From: CAZJHX01 sp964545715 | Lineage (GTDB): Bacteria > Myxococcota_A > UBA9042 > GCA-2863065 | Direction of reading: 5' to 3' | DNA: 64,000 nucleotides | NCBI GenBank assembly: GCA_964545715.1 | Contig: CAZJHX010000021.1 | Span: 1-64,000 of the forward strand | Shown: piece by piece, positions 16,961-25,876 of the stretch | Layout: every line of letters starts with the position of its first letter | Position numbering within the stretch: position 1 is the stretch's first letter | Made by a program: the position numbers and the translations under genes | The notes under the pieces: generated by a model | What the model was told of the DNA's origin: nothing | Seen by the model: the letters and a program-made list of their open reading frames with translations, nothing else | Database searches by the model: none

Positions 16961-18382
16961 CTACTCGCCGGTGTCCGATAAGCTGCGCGGCGGGGCGTCA
17001 CACCCGGCGGCGCGCTCCGCGTCCAACGTGATTTGCAGCGCTCCCGTCCACAAGAGACCGAGATCGGCGGTCCGTTTGTAGGTCTCCAGCGCGACCGTCG
17101 GGGACGCCGTCGCCTGGGCGGACCACACGGTGTGCCCGTCATACGTCACGACCACGGGCGCGGACAGGTCGAACATGTCGTCATCGAACGAGATTTCGAA
17201 CGCGCACACACCGTCGCCCTGCACGGACACCGTATTGCCCGCACGCGTCGCCGTGAGCTCAGCGATGACGGGGGTGCCGTAGCCGGCATCGTCCATGGAG
17301 GCGGCGGTCGCGAGCCGTATCGCGTGTAGCCAATAGGCGCCGGGATGACTCAAGGACTTGATCCCACGATGCACGGCGGCCGGTGTAACAAGGCGCCGAT
17401 GCTCCAGCATCCACTCGACCAGCGTCGGAAAGTGCTCGCTGAACATCGTGCCGTGGCCGCCGTCATCGAACAGCCAGAAGGTCACGTCGTACCCCCAGTC
17501 GGTGAGCATATCGACGGTCGGCTGCACAGCCGACCACGGTGTGATGGTGTCCGCACCGCCGTGCACGACGCCGATCCCGATGTCGTGCAGCCCCCGGTAG
17601 AGCGCCTCGTCCCAGGGCGCCGGAATCACCGAGACCGGCGCAAACGCGGCGTAGGTATCGGTGGAGAACAGCGCGTGAAACCAGCTCGAGGCGCCGCTGG
17701 CCGACACGCCCGTGACGTAGACCCGGTCGGAGTCGACATGATAGCGCCGCTTCACGTCCGCCACCGCCGCGTCAAAGACGACGAAGATAGCGTCCCACGC
17801 CCACTGACGATTGCCGACGTCCGCCCAACCCGGCGGAGGATCATTGTGCAACACGTCCATCACGTGCACCGTCATGTGGATGAAGCGCTCGTCTGCCATG
17901 GCCGCCAGGTAGCTCAAATGGGCGCTGCCGGCGGGATCGTCGGTGGGGTGCGCTGGATCGATCAGCAGCGGCCACGGCGCAGCGGGATCCGCGTCGTAGC
18001 CAGCCGGCACATACAGCGAGTAGGTAAATGGGACACCCTGCAGCTGCGCGGGCAGCCCGCTTACCACGATGGGATGTCCATGCGTGAGCCCACGCTCCAC
18101 GACCGCGGTCTTGCCCGCTGCATCCACGGCGCGAATGACCTCACGAACCGTTGCCACAGTGGCCTCGGGGTTCACGCGCAAGGCCTCGAGCGCGGCGTCC
18201 GCCTCCGCCCCATCCGCGTTGAGAAACGTCTCGACCAGCTCCTGCACGGACGGTCCGGCGACCTGAACATCCTCGCCGATCGGCCCGCCGGGCACGGTCT
18301 CACCACACGCGACGAGCACGACAGCGACACCGATGAGGGCCGGCACCCCACCGATACGGCGGCTCCTGGAGACCCTGCACAT
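16961..18382 (-). CDS. Lipoprotein esterase/depolymerase-like alpha/beta hydrolase
   Basis: The 473-residue protein has a basic signal (MCRVSRSRRIGG), a hydrophobic stretch and lipobox (AVVLVACGE), then an alpha-helical region to about residue 80. An alpha/beta-hydrolase domain of the PHB-depolymerase/acetyl-xylan-esterase type follows. YSLYVPAGYD opens the fold, GVSASGASSWF holds the nucleophile Ser, and HGGADTITPW and GGHGTMF supply the probable Asp and His. The last 110 residues form a beta domain. Because a PHA-synthase-like gene lies 5 kb away, an extracellular polyester or ester substrate is possible, but this is weak inference. It converges with the lipoprotein at 16094, and a likely -10 (TACGCT, 18390-18395) lies seven bases before its start. 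Confidence 0.75.
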   Translation of the reverse strand: MCRVSRSRRIGGVPALIGVAVVLVACGETVPGGPIGEDVQVAGPSVQELVETFLNADGAEADAALEALRVNPEATVATVREVIRAVDAAGKTAVVERGLTHGHPIVVSGLPAQLQGVPFTYSLYVPAGYDADPAAPWPLLIDPAHPTDDPAGSAHLSYLAAMADERFIHMTVHVMDVLHNDPPPGWADVGNRQWAWDAIFVVFDAAVADVKRRYHVDSDRVYVTGVSASGASSWFHALFSTDTYAAFAPVSVIPAPWDEALYRGLHDIGIGVVHGGADTITPWSAVQPTVDMLTDWGYDVTFWLFDDGGHGTMFSEHFPTLVEWMLEHRRLVTPAAVHRGIKSLSHPGAYWLHAIRLATAASMDDAGYGTPVIAELTATRAGNTVSVQGDGVCAFEISFDDDMFDLSAPVVVTYDGHTVWSAQATASPTVALETYKRTADLGLLWTGALQITLDAERAAGCDAPPRSLSDTGE

Positions 18383-19155
18383 GTTTGGAAGCGTAGACCG
18401 TGCGGCGCCGGCGTGGGGTAAAAGCCGCCGCCTCGCCAAACTGGGTCAAGTATAGACCCAACACCGTTCGTGGAGGACGATCCGGTGTTTGTACGAAGTG
18501 GTTGCGGTGTGTCGACGCAGCCCGCAAACGACACACGCCTGTTGCGCGCCAGGATGCGACTAGTTCCGAGCCATTGCGCCAGCGCCGCGACCGCGGCCCC
18601 CGGCGAGTCGGGTGGGCCTGGCTCGGACAGGTCAGCCACATCCTCGATGAGGCGCGCGAGGCCGGTCAGGTCTTCAACGATCGACTCGGTCTCGCTCAGG
18701 CCGACATCCAGCACCATGAAGTGGTCGCCGCCAAGGCGCCCGCGCGAGACCAGCACGACGTCGGCCGACAGCCCTCCGTGCGCCAACTTCTGCTCGCCGG
18801 CCAGCGCCAGGGTTGTCGCCAGCTGCTGGACCATGGACGGGATACGGCGAGCGGGCAGCGGCCCCAGCGCGCGGAGCACGTCAGACAACCGAGCGCCACC
18901 TTGTACGACCGTGGCTACGAAGCCGACGCCGTCGGCGCGCCCGAAGTCCACCACATCCACAACGCCGGCCCCCAACGCCGCTCCTGAGCGGGCCCGCCGT
19001 AGGAAGCCGTCGACCGTCTCTGCGGTCAGGGGCACCAGGCGCAGACGAACCTCCTCGCCGGAGTCGCGGACGCGCGCCCGCACCGCCTCCCCGAAATCGA
19101 GCGACTGCGCCGCCTCCAGCGGCTCAAATAGGGCTGTCCATGGCCGGTCGGGCAT
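18172..19155 (-). pseudogene. Protein kinase-like (pseudokinase) remnant
   Basis: About 210 N-terminal residues look like a eukaryotic-type Ser/Thr kinase fold that has lost its catalytic residues. HGGLSADVVLVSRG stands where HRDLKPxN would be, VLDVGLSE replaces DFG, and no VAxK lysine is visible. After about residue 215 the sequence stops looking like protein (GGGFYPTPAPHGLRFQTC), and the frame runs 211 bases into the start of the esterase gene on the same strand. The real gene therefore probably ended earlier or was broken by a frameshift or truncation. It could also be a living pseudokinase with a random tail. It is divergent from the radical SAM gene at 19221. Confidence 0.5.
18390..18395 (-). 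promoter_or_regulatory. Putative -10 element before the esterase gene
   Basis: TACGCT on the minus strand ends seven bases before the ATG at 18382, and no ribosome binding site is visible. Same arrangement as at several other genes in the window, consistent with a leaderless transcript. Confidence 0.35.
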
Positions 19156-19201
19156 CCGGTCATTAAGCCATGGGCTGCGCGAGAGCGCATGTCGCCGTCG
19201 G

Positions 19202-19210
19202 TGGTAAGGT
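19202..19210 (+). promoter_or_regulatory. Putative extended -10 element (TGGTAAGGT)
   Basis: TGG-TAAGGT ends ten bases before the ATG at 19221. It matches the TGGTANNNT pattern found before other genes here; no Shine-Dalgarno sequence lies between. Confidence 0.4.
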
Positions 19211-19220
19211 ACGGGCCTCG

Positions 19221-21962
19221 ATGGATACGGCGACCATATTCACCACCCTGAAATGCAATCAGGGGTGCACCTTCTGCACGTTTCGTCGGCGCGAGGACGA
19301 TCCGGTCCAGGCGCGACCGCAGCGGGTTCTGGCCGATATCTCGGCCGCGGTCGGGCAGGGGGCAACCACACTGGTGATCAGCGGCGGCGAGCCAACGCTG
19401 GATGCGCGTCTGCCCGACTATGTCGCGGCCGCGAGAGGCGGGGGTATCGACCGGGTGGTCGTGGAGACCAACGGCTTGTTGCTGGCGTATCCGGGGCGCG
19501 CCGAGGCGCTGCGTGACAGCGGGGTGAGCACGGTGCGGGTCGCGATTCCGGGCGTGCACGACGCATACGAGCGGATCACGCGCAGCCCCGGGACGTTTCG
19601 GCATGCCGTGCAGGGGATGAAGCGGTGCCACGCGGCGGGCATCGCGCTCGAGGTCTCGGTGCCGTTGACCGTGGCCTCACTGGAGGGCGCGGCCGCCGTC
19701 CCGGGATGGGCTGCCGCGCTCGGAGTCGGCGTGCACGGCCTGGTGCTGCGTGTCGTCACCCAGGCGGCCGAGGGCGAGGCGGCGCCGTTTGCCGAGGTGG
19801 CGCCTGTCGCGGAGGCGATGGCCCTTGAGTGCCGCGAACACGATCTGACGTGCCGCTTTGATCCCCGCCACGCGGTGCCGCTGTGCTTTTTCGGCGCGCG
19901 GCGGCGCTTTGCCGAGCTGTTCGTGGCCGGGCCGCCGCTGCAGGGGCACGGTTTTGAGCGGATCGCGGGCTGCGACGGGTGTGCAGCCGACACCCTCTGC
20001 CCCGGGGTGCCGGCAGCTTATCTGGAGACACACGGGGACGCGGGGTCCAAGCCGCTTGGCGAAAAGGACACCCGGCTGGTCAAGGGACTCGGCGGGGCCC
20101 GCGCCACCCTGGTGGAGCGGGAGCTGGTCACCGACGGTTGGTCGCCGGCCGGAGACGCGCTGGGCGTCGAGCGTGTGGTGCGCGTCGTCTTCCACTGCAA
20201 CCAGGACTGCGCTTTTTGTTTCGTGAATCGGGACCTGCCGGCGGTGGGGTTTGAGCGGATCACCGAGGAGATCGAGCGCGCGGCGCAGGACGGGGTCACG
20301 CTGCTCTCACTGTCAGGCGGGGAGCCGACGCTGAACGCGCGCCTGACCGAGCATGTTCGCCATGCCGCCGGGCTGGGATTGCGGGTGCGGCTGCAGACCA
20401 ACGCCATCCGGTGCGCTCGGACGGGGTACGCCACTGCGCTGGCCGAGGCCGGCGTGGCTGAGGCGTTCGTATCGCTGCATGGGTCCACGGCTGAGATCTC
20501 GGACGCGGTCACGGCCGCGCCGGGGACGTTTGAGCAGACCCTGGAGGGCATCGGCGCGCTGCTGGCGGCAAACATCCCGGTGATCCTCAACACGGTGGTG
20601 ACCGGCCACAACCACGCCGACCTCCCTTCGTTGATCCGCCTGATCCTGGCGCGGTGGGGTACGGCGCCCACGCTGAACCTGTCGTATGCGCACGCGTCCA
20701 CCGATCTGGTGCCCGTCAGCCAGGCGATCACGCCGCGCTTTTCAGACGTGCGACCGTCGCTGGCGACCGCCATAGCCCTGGCCAAAGAGGCCGGTCTGGT
20801 CGTGCGCGGCTTCGACGGCATGTGCGGCCTGCCGCTGTGTTTTTTGGACGCCGGCTGGATGGATCTGGACGGGCTGGCGCCGGTGCCGGGCCCCAACCCG
20901 CCGGCCGGCTTCTTGAAGCCTGCGACGTGCAGCGACTGCGCCCTTTGGGGCCGCTGTGTTGGCGTTCGGGAGACGTACGCGCACCTGCACGGCCTGGACG
21001 AGCTGCGGCCTCATGTCGGAGCGCCGTTGCCGAGCGGCCGGCTAGTGCTGCCCGGGCCGGGGGACGACGCGGCGGCTCAGGTATGGCGAAACGCCCGACT
21101 GGTCGCGCTGAAGCGGCTTCTGGCGACGCACCCCGAGTTTGAAGAGGCCGCGCGACGCACGCCGGTCGCGGTGCTGAACGCGGTGGGTGCGCCGGACGTG
21201 CTGCCCTGGCTGCTGGGTGCGCAGTCTGGAGCGACCTCCGGGATCGGTCCGGCGATGGCGGCGGTATCGGCCCCGGCTACGGGCGAGCAGGGCCGGCGGC
21301 TTGCAAACGGCGGCCATCTGGCGCGCGTGGACAACAACCCGCTGGCCGAGGTCGAGGCCCACCCCGACAAGCAGGGCAACGCGCTGGACCTCGGCGGGCG
21401 CACCGAGCAGGAGTGGGTGCGGGCGCTGAACGGGGCGCTGGACCTCATCGGCGACGCGCTGCCGGCGCTGCGAAGCGAGCTGGACCTGACGTTGGCGCGC
21501 GTGGTGCCGGTGGGCTGCGACGACGAGGTGCATCTGTCCGCGTCCTATCGCGAGGCGCCCGGCACGGTGTACATGACGCTGCATCCGGACCCGGTGACGA
21601 TGGCGGCGGCGCTTGTGCACGAGACGCAGCACGGCAAGCTGAACGCACTGACGTGGACCGATCCGGTGCTGCGCAACGGTCACGACGTTTGGACCGAGTC
21701 GCCCGTTCGACCGGACCTGCGGCCCCTGATGGGCGTGCTGCTGGCGGTGCACGCGTTCGCGCCGGTGGGCGCCCTGATGCGCCGCCTGAAGGACATGGGC
21801 CACAGCGTGGCGGCGGACCCGGGCTTCGACCGGCGGCTGGCGGAGGTCCTTGAGGCCAACGCCCGTTGTTTGGACACTCTGCGCGAGAAGGCCGATCCCA
21901 CGCCGGTAGGGGCTGCGCTGCTTCGGGACCTCGAATCGCTGCACTCGTGGTGCTGTCGATGA
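19221..21962 (+). CDS. Double radical SAM protein fused to an HExxH peptide beta-hydroxylase-like domain
   Basis: The 913-residue protein carries three domains. Radical SAM domain 1 has C12, C16 and C19 (KCNQGCTFC) and GGEPT at 55-59, then a Cys cluster (CDGCAADTLCPG). Radical SAM domain 2 has C326, C330 and C333 (HCNQDCAFC) and GGEPT at 366-370, then CSDCALWGRC. The C-terminal 250 residues contain H800-E-T-Q-H804 in VHETQHGKLNAL, and later RPDLRPLMGVLLAVHAF. This matches the HExxH putative peptide-modification domain (TIGR04267), now named an alpha-ketoglutarate-dependent peptide beta-hydroxylase. I know that domain from RiPP loci. Fusion of two radical SAM domains with it is an unusual architecture to my knowledge. 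Start chosen at the ATG just before the first Cys motif. It opens the radical SAM island; the substrate may be the His-Xaa-Ser peptide at 34316. Confidence 0.85.
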   Translation: MDTATIFTTLKCNQGCTFCTFRRREDDPVQARPQRVLADISAAVGQGATTLVISGGEPTLDARLPDYVAAARGGGIDRVVVETNGLLLAYPGRAEALRDSGVSTVRVAIPGVHDAYERITRSPGTFRHAVQGMKRCHAAGIALEVSVPLTVASLEGAAAVPGWAAALGVGVHGLVLRVVTQAAEGEAAPFAEVAPVAEAMALECREHDLTCRFDPRHAVPLCFFGARRRFAELFVAGPPLQGHGFERIAGCDGCAADTLCPGVPAAYLETHGDAGSKPLGEKDTRLVKGLGGARATLVERELVTDGWSPAGDALGVERVVRVVFHCNQDCAFCFVNRDLPAVGFERITEEIERAAQDGVTLLSLSGGEPTLNARLTEHVRHAAGLGLRVRLQTNAIRCARTGYATALAEAGVAEAFVSLHGSTAEISDAVTAAPGTFEQTLEGIGALLAANIPVILNTVVTGHNHADLPSLIRLILARWGTAPTLNLSYAHASTDLVPVSQAITPRFSDVRPSLATAIALAKEAGLVVRGFDGMCGLPLCFLDAGWMDLDGLAPVPGPNPPAGFLKPATCSDCALWGRCVGVRETYAHLHGLDELRPHVGAPLPSGRLVLPGPGDDAAAQVWRNARLVALKRLLATHPEFEEAARRTPVAVLNAVGAPDVLPWLLGAQSGATSGIGPAMAAVSAPATGEQGRRLANGGHLARVDNNPLAEVEAHPDKQGNALDLGGRTEQEWVRALNGALDLIGDALPALRSELDLTLARVVPVGCDDEVHLSASYREAPGTVYMTLHPDPVTMAAALVHETQHGKLNALTWTDPVLRNGHDVWTESPVRPDLRPLMGVLLAVHAFAPVGALMRRLKDMGHSVAADPGFDRRLAEVLEANARCLDTLREKADPTPVGAALLRDLESLHSWCCR

Positions 21963-21986
21963 GAGCAAAGAGTGTATACTGCGGCC

Positions 21987-24251
21987 ATGCTGCTTCGTCG
22001 CGGGTCGATTGTCTGGGGGGCTGCCCTTCTCCTACTGAGCGCGTGTGGTGACGATCCCGCCGTGGCCGGGGCCAGCCCTGACCTCAAGGGGCTCACCAGC
22101 GGCACGGGAACAGGCAGCAGCGAGGTGGTCGAGCCGTCCACCGATACCGACGATACGGGACAGGAAGAGGCGGATTACCCGGCCTGCGAGGGTCCCGAGG
22201 ACTGCGAGTCCGAGATCTGCGTGCTGACGCAGGAGGGCTCTGTCTGCACCGAGCCGTGCGTCACGTACTGCCCCAAGGGCTTTGAGTGCAAGCTGCTGAC
22301 GACCCAGGACTCGGACACCAAGACCATCTGCGTGCCCAAGGACCTGACGCTGTGTTTTCCGTGTCACGAGGACAACGACTGCGCGCAGGTGGCGGGCGCC
22401 GTTCAGGATTACGAGGGCGCCAAGTGCATCCCGCACGGCGATAACGGCAGCTTCTGCGGCGCCGCATGCGCCGAGCAGACCGATTGCCCGGACGGCTACG
22501 AGTGCTCGCTGGTGCAGCTTGAAGAGGGCAAGTCCGAGCAGTGCGTACCCAAGACCGGGGAGTGCGGGTGCAGCCAGCTTGCAGAGGACCTGGGGGTCAC
22601 GACGCCGTGCTCGATCACAAACGCGCTGGCCACATGCGAGGGTGAGCGCCGATGCCTGGGCGGGCAGCTGACCGCGTGCGACGCGGAGTCGGCCGGCGAA
22701 GAGAAGTGCGACGGCATCGACAACAACTGCAACGGGCAGATCGACGAGGGCATCCCGGCGCCGTTCTCAGCCAAGCAGCTGGGCGCGTGCAAGGGCACGC
22801 CGATGGTCTGCGGCGGCTCGCAAGGCTGGCTGGAGCCGGACTACACGACCGTCGCCGGCTTCGAGTCCGAGGAGACGACCTGCGACAACGTGGACAACGA
22901 CTGCGACGGCCAGACCGACGAGGACTTCCTGCCCGGCGGCGGCGTCACGTTCAAGGACGCCGACGGCAACATCGCGGCCAAAGGCGAGGACTGCGGAATC
23001 GGCCCCTGCGCGGGCGGCACGGTCATCTGTGACAACTCGGGCGAGGCGCTGACGTGCTCGACGCTGGTGGGCACCGGCCCGGAGCTGTGCGACGGCGTGG
23101 ACAACGACTGCGACCAGTTTACCGAGGACGGCCTGGACGATCCGGGCGTGGGCGTGGTGTGCGACGGTGACGACGGCGACCTGTGCAAGGCGGGCGTCAG
23201 CGCGTGCCTGAACGGGCTGGTGAAGTGCGTGGAGCCGGACGATCCGGCGACGCTCGAGGTCTGCGACCTGTTGGACAACGACTGCAACCCGGCCACGCCG
23301 GACGGCTTTGCGGATCCGGGCGCCAACATCCCCTGCGACGGCGAGGACACGGACCTGTGCAAGGAGGGCTTCTCCTTCTGCGTCGGCGGCGCGCTGTTCT
23401 GCACCGATCCGGGCGACCCGGACCCCGAGCTTTGCGACAACGTGGACAACGACTGCAACCCGGAGACGCCGGACGGCTCGGGCGACCCGAAGCTGGGCAA
23501 AGAGTGTGACGGCGAGGACCCGGACCTGTGCAAGGAGGGCGTGTGGACGTGCGACGGCATAGAGCTGACGTGTGACGATCCCAACGATCTGGACCCGGAC
23601 ATCTGCGATCTGCAGGACAACGACTGTAACCCGTCCACGCCGGATGGGTCGGGCGACGGCAGCCTGGGCCAGCCCTGTGACGGCGACGACGGCGACCTGT
23701 GCGAAGAGGGCATCAAGATCTGTGGCCCGCTTGGCCCCAAGTGCACCGATCCCAACGTGGAGAACCTGGACATCTGCGACGGTATGGACAACGACTGCAG
23801 CGCTGGAACGCCCGACGGCTCGCAGGTCGTTTCGCCCTGGTCTCCGACCTGCGCGGGCGCGGCGGCCAAGCAACCCCAGTCGCTGGTGTTTGGCCAGGGG
23901 CTGAACCTGGCGGGCGGCTTCAACCGTCTGGACCCGGTCGACTACATCCAGTTCAGCTTTGTGGAGCCGGCTGTCGGGACCAACTTCTCGCGGTCGATCA
24001 GCCTGTCGGGCAACGGCTACGTCATGACCGTGATGGAGACCTGCCCCAACGAGCCGCCGTACGCCACCTGCGATGGGGATACGCCCAACGCCGCGGGCGT
24101 GACGGCATGGAGCACGACTTACCAGTACGACGCGGGCGTAGGCTGCTGCAAAGACAACGTGGCGCGCCCCAGCACGGTGATCGTCAAGGTGTGGCGCGAA
24201 GGCGTCGCCGAGATTTGTGAGCCTTGGGGCCTGACCGTCCAAAACAACTAG
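21987..24251 (+). CDS. MopE-like Cys-rich repeat lipoprotein
   Basis: The 754-residue protein has a signal and lipobox (ALLLLSACGDD), a Ser/Thr/Asp linker, then two EGF-like Cys-rich blocks. A long series of repeats follows: CDGIDNNCNGQIDEG, CDNVDNDCDGQTDED, DNDCNPATPDG. These Asp-rich DNDCDGxxDE repeats are the MopE/putative metal-binding motif common in secreted myxobacterial proteins and probably bind calcium. The last 140 residues form a globular domain with few Cys. TATACT sits six bases before the ATG, suggesting a leaderless transcript. It follows the radical SAM-HExxH gene by 24 bases. Whether it is a modified partner or an unrelated surface protein is unknown. Confidence 0.8.
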   Translation: MLLRRGSIVWGAALLLLSACGDDPAVAGASPDLKGLTSGTGTGSSEVVEPSTDTDDTGQEEADYPACEGPEDCESEICVLTQEGSVCTEPCVTYCPKGFECKLLTTQDSDTKTICVPKDLTLCFPCHEDNDCAQVAGAVQDYEGAKCIPHGDNGSFCGAACAEQTDCPDGYECSLVQLEEGKSEQCVPKTGECGCSQLAEDLGVTTPCSITNALATCEGERRCLGGQLTACDAESAGEEKCDGIDNNCNGQIDEGIPAPFSAKQLGACKGTPMVCGGSQGWLEPDYTTVAGFESEETTCDNVDNDCDGQTDEDFLPGGGVTFKDADGNIAAKGEDCGIGPCAGGTVICDNSGEALTCSTLVGTGPELCDGVDNDCDQFTEDGLDDPGVGVVCDGDDGDLCKAGVSACLNGLVKCVEPDDPATLEVCDLLDNDCNPATPDGFADPGANIPCDGEDTDLCKEGFSFCVGGALFCTDPGDPDPELCDNVDNDCNPETPDGSGDPKLGKECDGEDPDLCKEGVWTCDGIELTCDDPNDLDPDICDLQDNDCNPSTPDGSGDGSLGQPCDGDDGDLCEEGIKICGPLGPKCTDPNVENLDICDGMDNDCSAGTPDGSQVVSPWSPTCAGAAAKQPQSLVFGQGLNLAGGFNRLDPVDYIQFSFVEPAVGTNFSRSISLSGNGYVMTVMETCPNEPPYATCDGDTPNAAGVTAWSTTYQYDAGVGCCKDNVARPSTVIVKVWREGVAEICEPWGLTVQNN

Positions 24252-25876
24252 CCCTTGCGCTGATCACCCTCGTCTTTGTCGCTTATCAGGCGCCCCTGTG
24301 CCTTCAGCTTGGCGCCAACGCTGAGGAGGTTGCGCCGCTGCTGGACGCGCCGCCGCAGCGGTTGAGTCCAGGCCCCGAGCAGACGGCCACGTCGCCGGGC
24401 CTGCACGCGTCCGAGGGCCTGCCGGTGTGGTCGTGGATCGGGTCGGACGGCAGCATGACGCCGCTGATGATCGACGGCCACGTAGGGGCGCTGTCGTTTG
24501 CCGGCGCACGCCTGCTGTCGGGGCTGGGTGGCCTGAAAGCGGCGCGCCTGCAGTCGACCGTGCTTGGCGTATTGGGGCTGCTTGCGATCTTCGCGCTGGC
24601 CGGTCGGTTGGGCGGACCGGCGGCGGGCCTGCTGGCGGCGGCGCTTGCGGCTACCAGCGCTCAGTACGTCTTTGCGCACCTGATGATTCGGCCCGACGAG
24701 CAGCTCGACTCCCTGGCGCTGGTCTTGGCCATCCTCGCGTTTTTGCGGCACCACGATACGGGGGAGAAGCGGTGGTTCTACGGCGCATGCCTGCTGATCG
24801 GCGTGGCGCTGATGGCCAAGAACACCGCGCTGTGGGCGCTGCTGGGCATAGGCGTGGCGGCGGTCACGTTCAAGCTGGCGCCGCGAGCGCACCCAAGAGA
24901 CTGGGCGATCGGCGCGGCGCTGGCCGCCATCCCACTGCTGCCCCAGGCGGCGTACGTGTTGACGGCCGACACCGGCGGCGCCTTCACCGATCGACTCGCG
25001 CAGATCTCCGCGCCATGGGTCGGCCTGGCGCCGGACAACCTGCTCTTCTCGCTGCGCCACTTCGACGAGAGCTTCGGCCACGCCGGCACCCTGCTCGCCG
25101 GCTATACCCAGGCGACCGCCGGCGATCCGTGGATCCCGGCCGTGGGCTACGTCATTCTGGCCGCAGTGGCGCTGAGCATCGCGTCGGCGGGCAGGCGCGA
25201 CCAACCAACCGCGCGGCGGGCCTTTGGTCTCGGACTCGGGGTCACCCTGGCCCTGTACTGGATGCTGTACTACCGCGGCGCGTCCTACTACCTGCTGCTG
25301 ACCCCGTGGATCCCGATCGCGACAGCGCTGGCGGTGGTCACCCTCTGGCGCGACGCGGCGCGGCCGCTGAGGTCAGCGCTGGTCGTGCTGCTGAGCCTGC
25401 TGGCCGTCAACGCGGCCGCCGAAGCCACCCGCATGGTCGACGCGGTCCGCAACCCGGAGACCGGCATGTTCGACGGCGATGCCCAGCAGGCGCTGGCACA
25501 GCGACTCCAGGCCGATGAGATCGCGCACCCCTACAGCACCACCTACGCCGCAGTCGGCGTCTACGAGCTGCTCACCAGGGGCGCCGTCCGTCCGCGATCG
25601 CTGTGGCCCTATTTCCGCGGTGCCGGCGACCAACCCGCGACGTTCGACACCGCGTGGCGGGCGGTCTTCAAGCGGCTGGGCCCCGGCGTGCACACGGTGC
25701 TGCTGTCCCCGAACGCCAGCCCGGTCGAAAACTCCGAGGGCGTGGCAGGCCACCTGATCGCCGAGCGCTTCGACGGCGCGGCAGCAGCGGCCGGGGCCCG
25801 CGTGGACCTTGTGGAGACGTGGAGCGCCCCGTCAGGCCACCCGATTCTGCGGCTGGTCCGGCTGACTCTGCAGTGA
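24224..25876 (+). CDS. GT39-like glycosyltransferase, integral membrane
   Basis: The 550-residue protein starts at a TTG inside the previous gene (28-base overlap). It has about ten membrane helices in the layout of the ArnT/PMT (GT39/GT-C) superfamily. An early luminal loop is followed by ARLLSGLGGLKAARLQS, LAATSAQYVFAHLMIRPDEQ and ACLLIGVALMAKNTALWAL, a segment typical of these enzymes. Such enzymes transfer sugars from polyprenyl-phosphate donors on the outer face of the membrane. Its 3' end overlaps the convergent B12 radical SAM gene by 45 bases. The acceptor is unknown. Confidence 0.7.
   Translation: MGPDRPKQLALALITLVFVAYQAPLCLQLGANAEEVAPLLDAPPQRLSPGPEQTATSPGLHASEGLPVWSWIGSDGSMTPLMIDGHVGALSFAGARLLSGLGGLKAARLQSTVLGVLGLLAIFALAGRLGGPAAGLLAAALAATSAQYVFAHLMIRPDEQLDSLALVLAILAFLRHHDTGEKRWFYGACLLIGVALMAKNTALWALLGIGVAAVTFKLAPRAHPRDWAIGAALAAIPLLPQAAYVLTADTGGAFTDRLAQISAPWVGLAPDNLLFSLRHFDESFGHAGTLLAGYTQATAGDPWIPAVGYVILAAVALSIASAGRRDQPTARRAFGLGLGVTLALYWMLYYRGASYYLLLTPWIPIATALAVVTLWRDAARPLRSALVVLLSLLAVNAAAEATRMVDAVRNPETGMFDGDAQQALAQRLQADEIAHPYSTTYAAVGVYELLTRGAVRPRSLWPYFRGAGDQPATFDTAWRAVFKRLGPGVHTVLLSPNASPVENSEGVAGHLIAERFDGAAAAAGARVDLVETWSAPSGHPILRLVRLTLQ

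Noticed and set aside
24264..24509. Small minus-strand frame within the glycosyltransferase gene
   Set aside because: Arg/Pro/Ala-rich shadow with no start signal; the plus-strand membrane helices are convincing.
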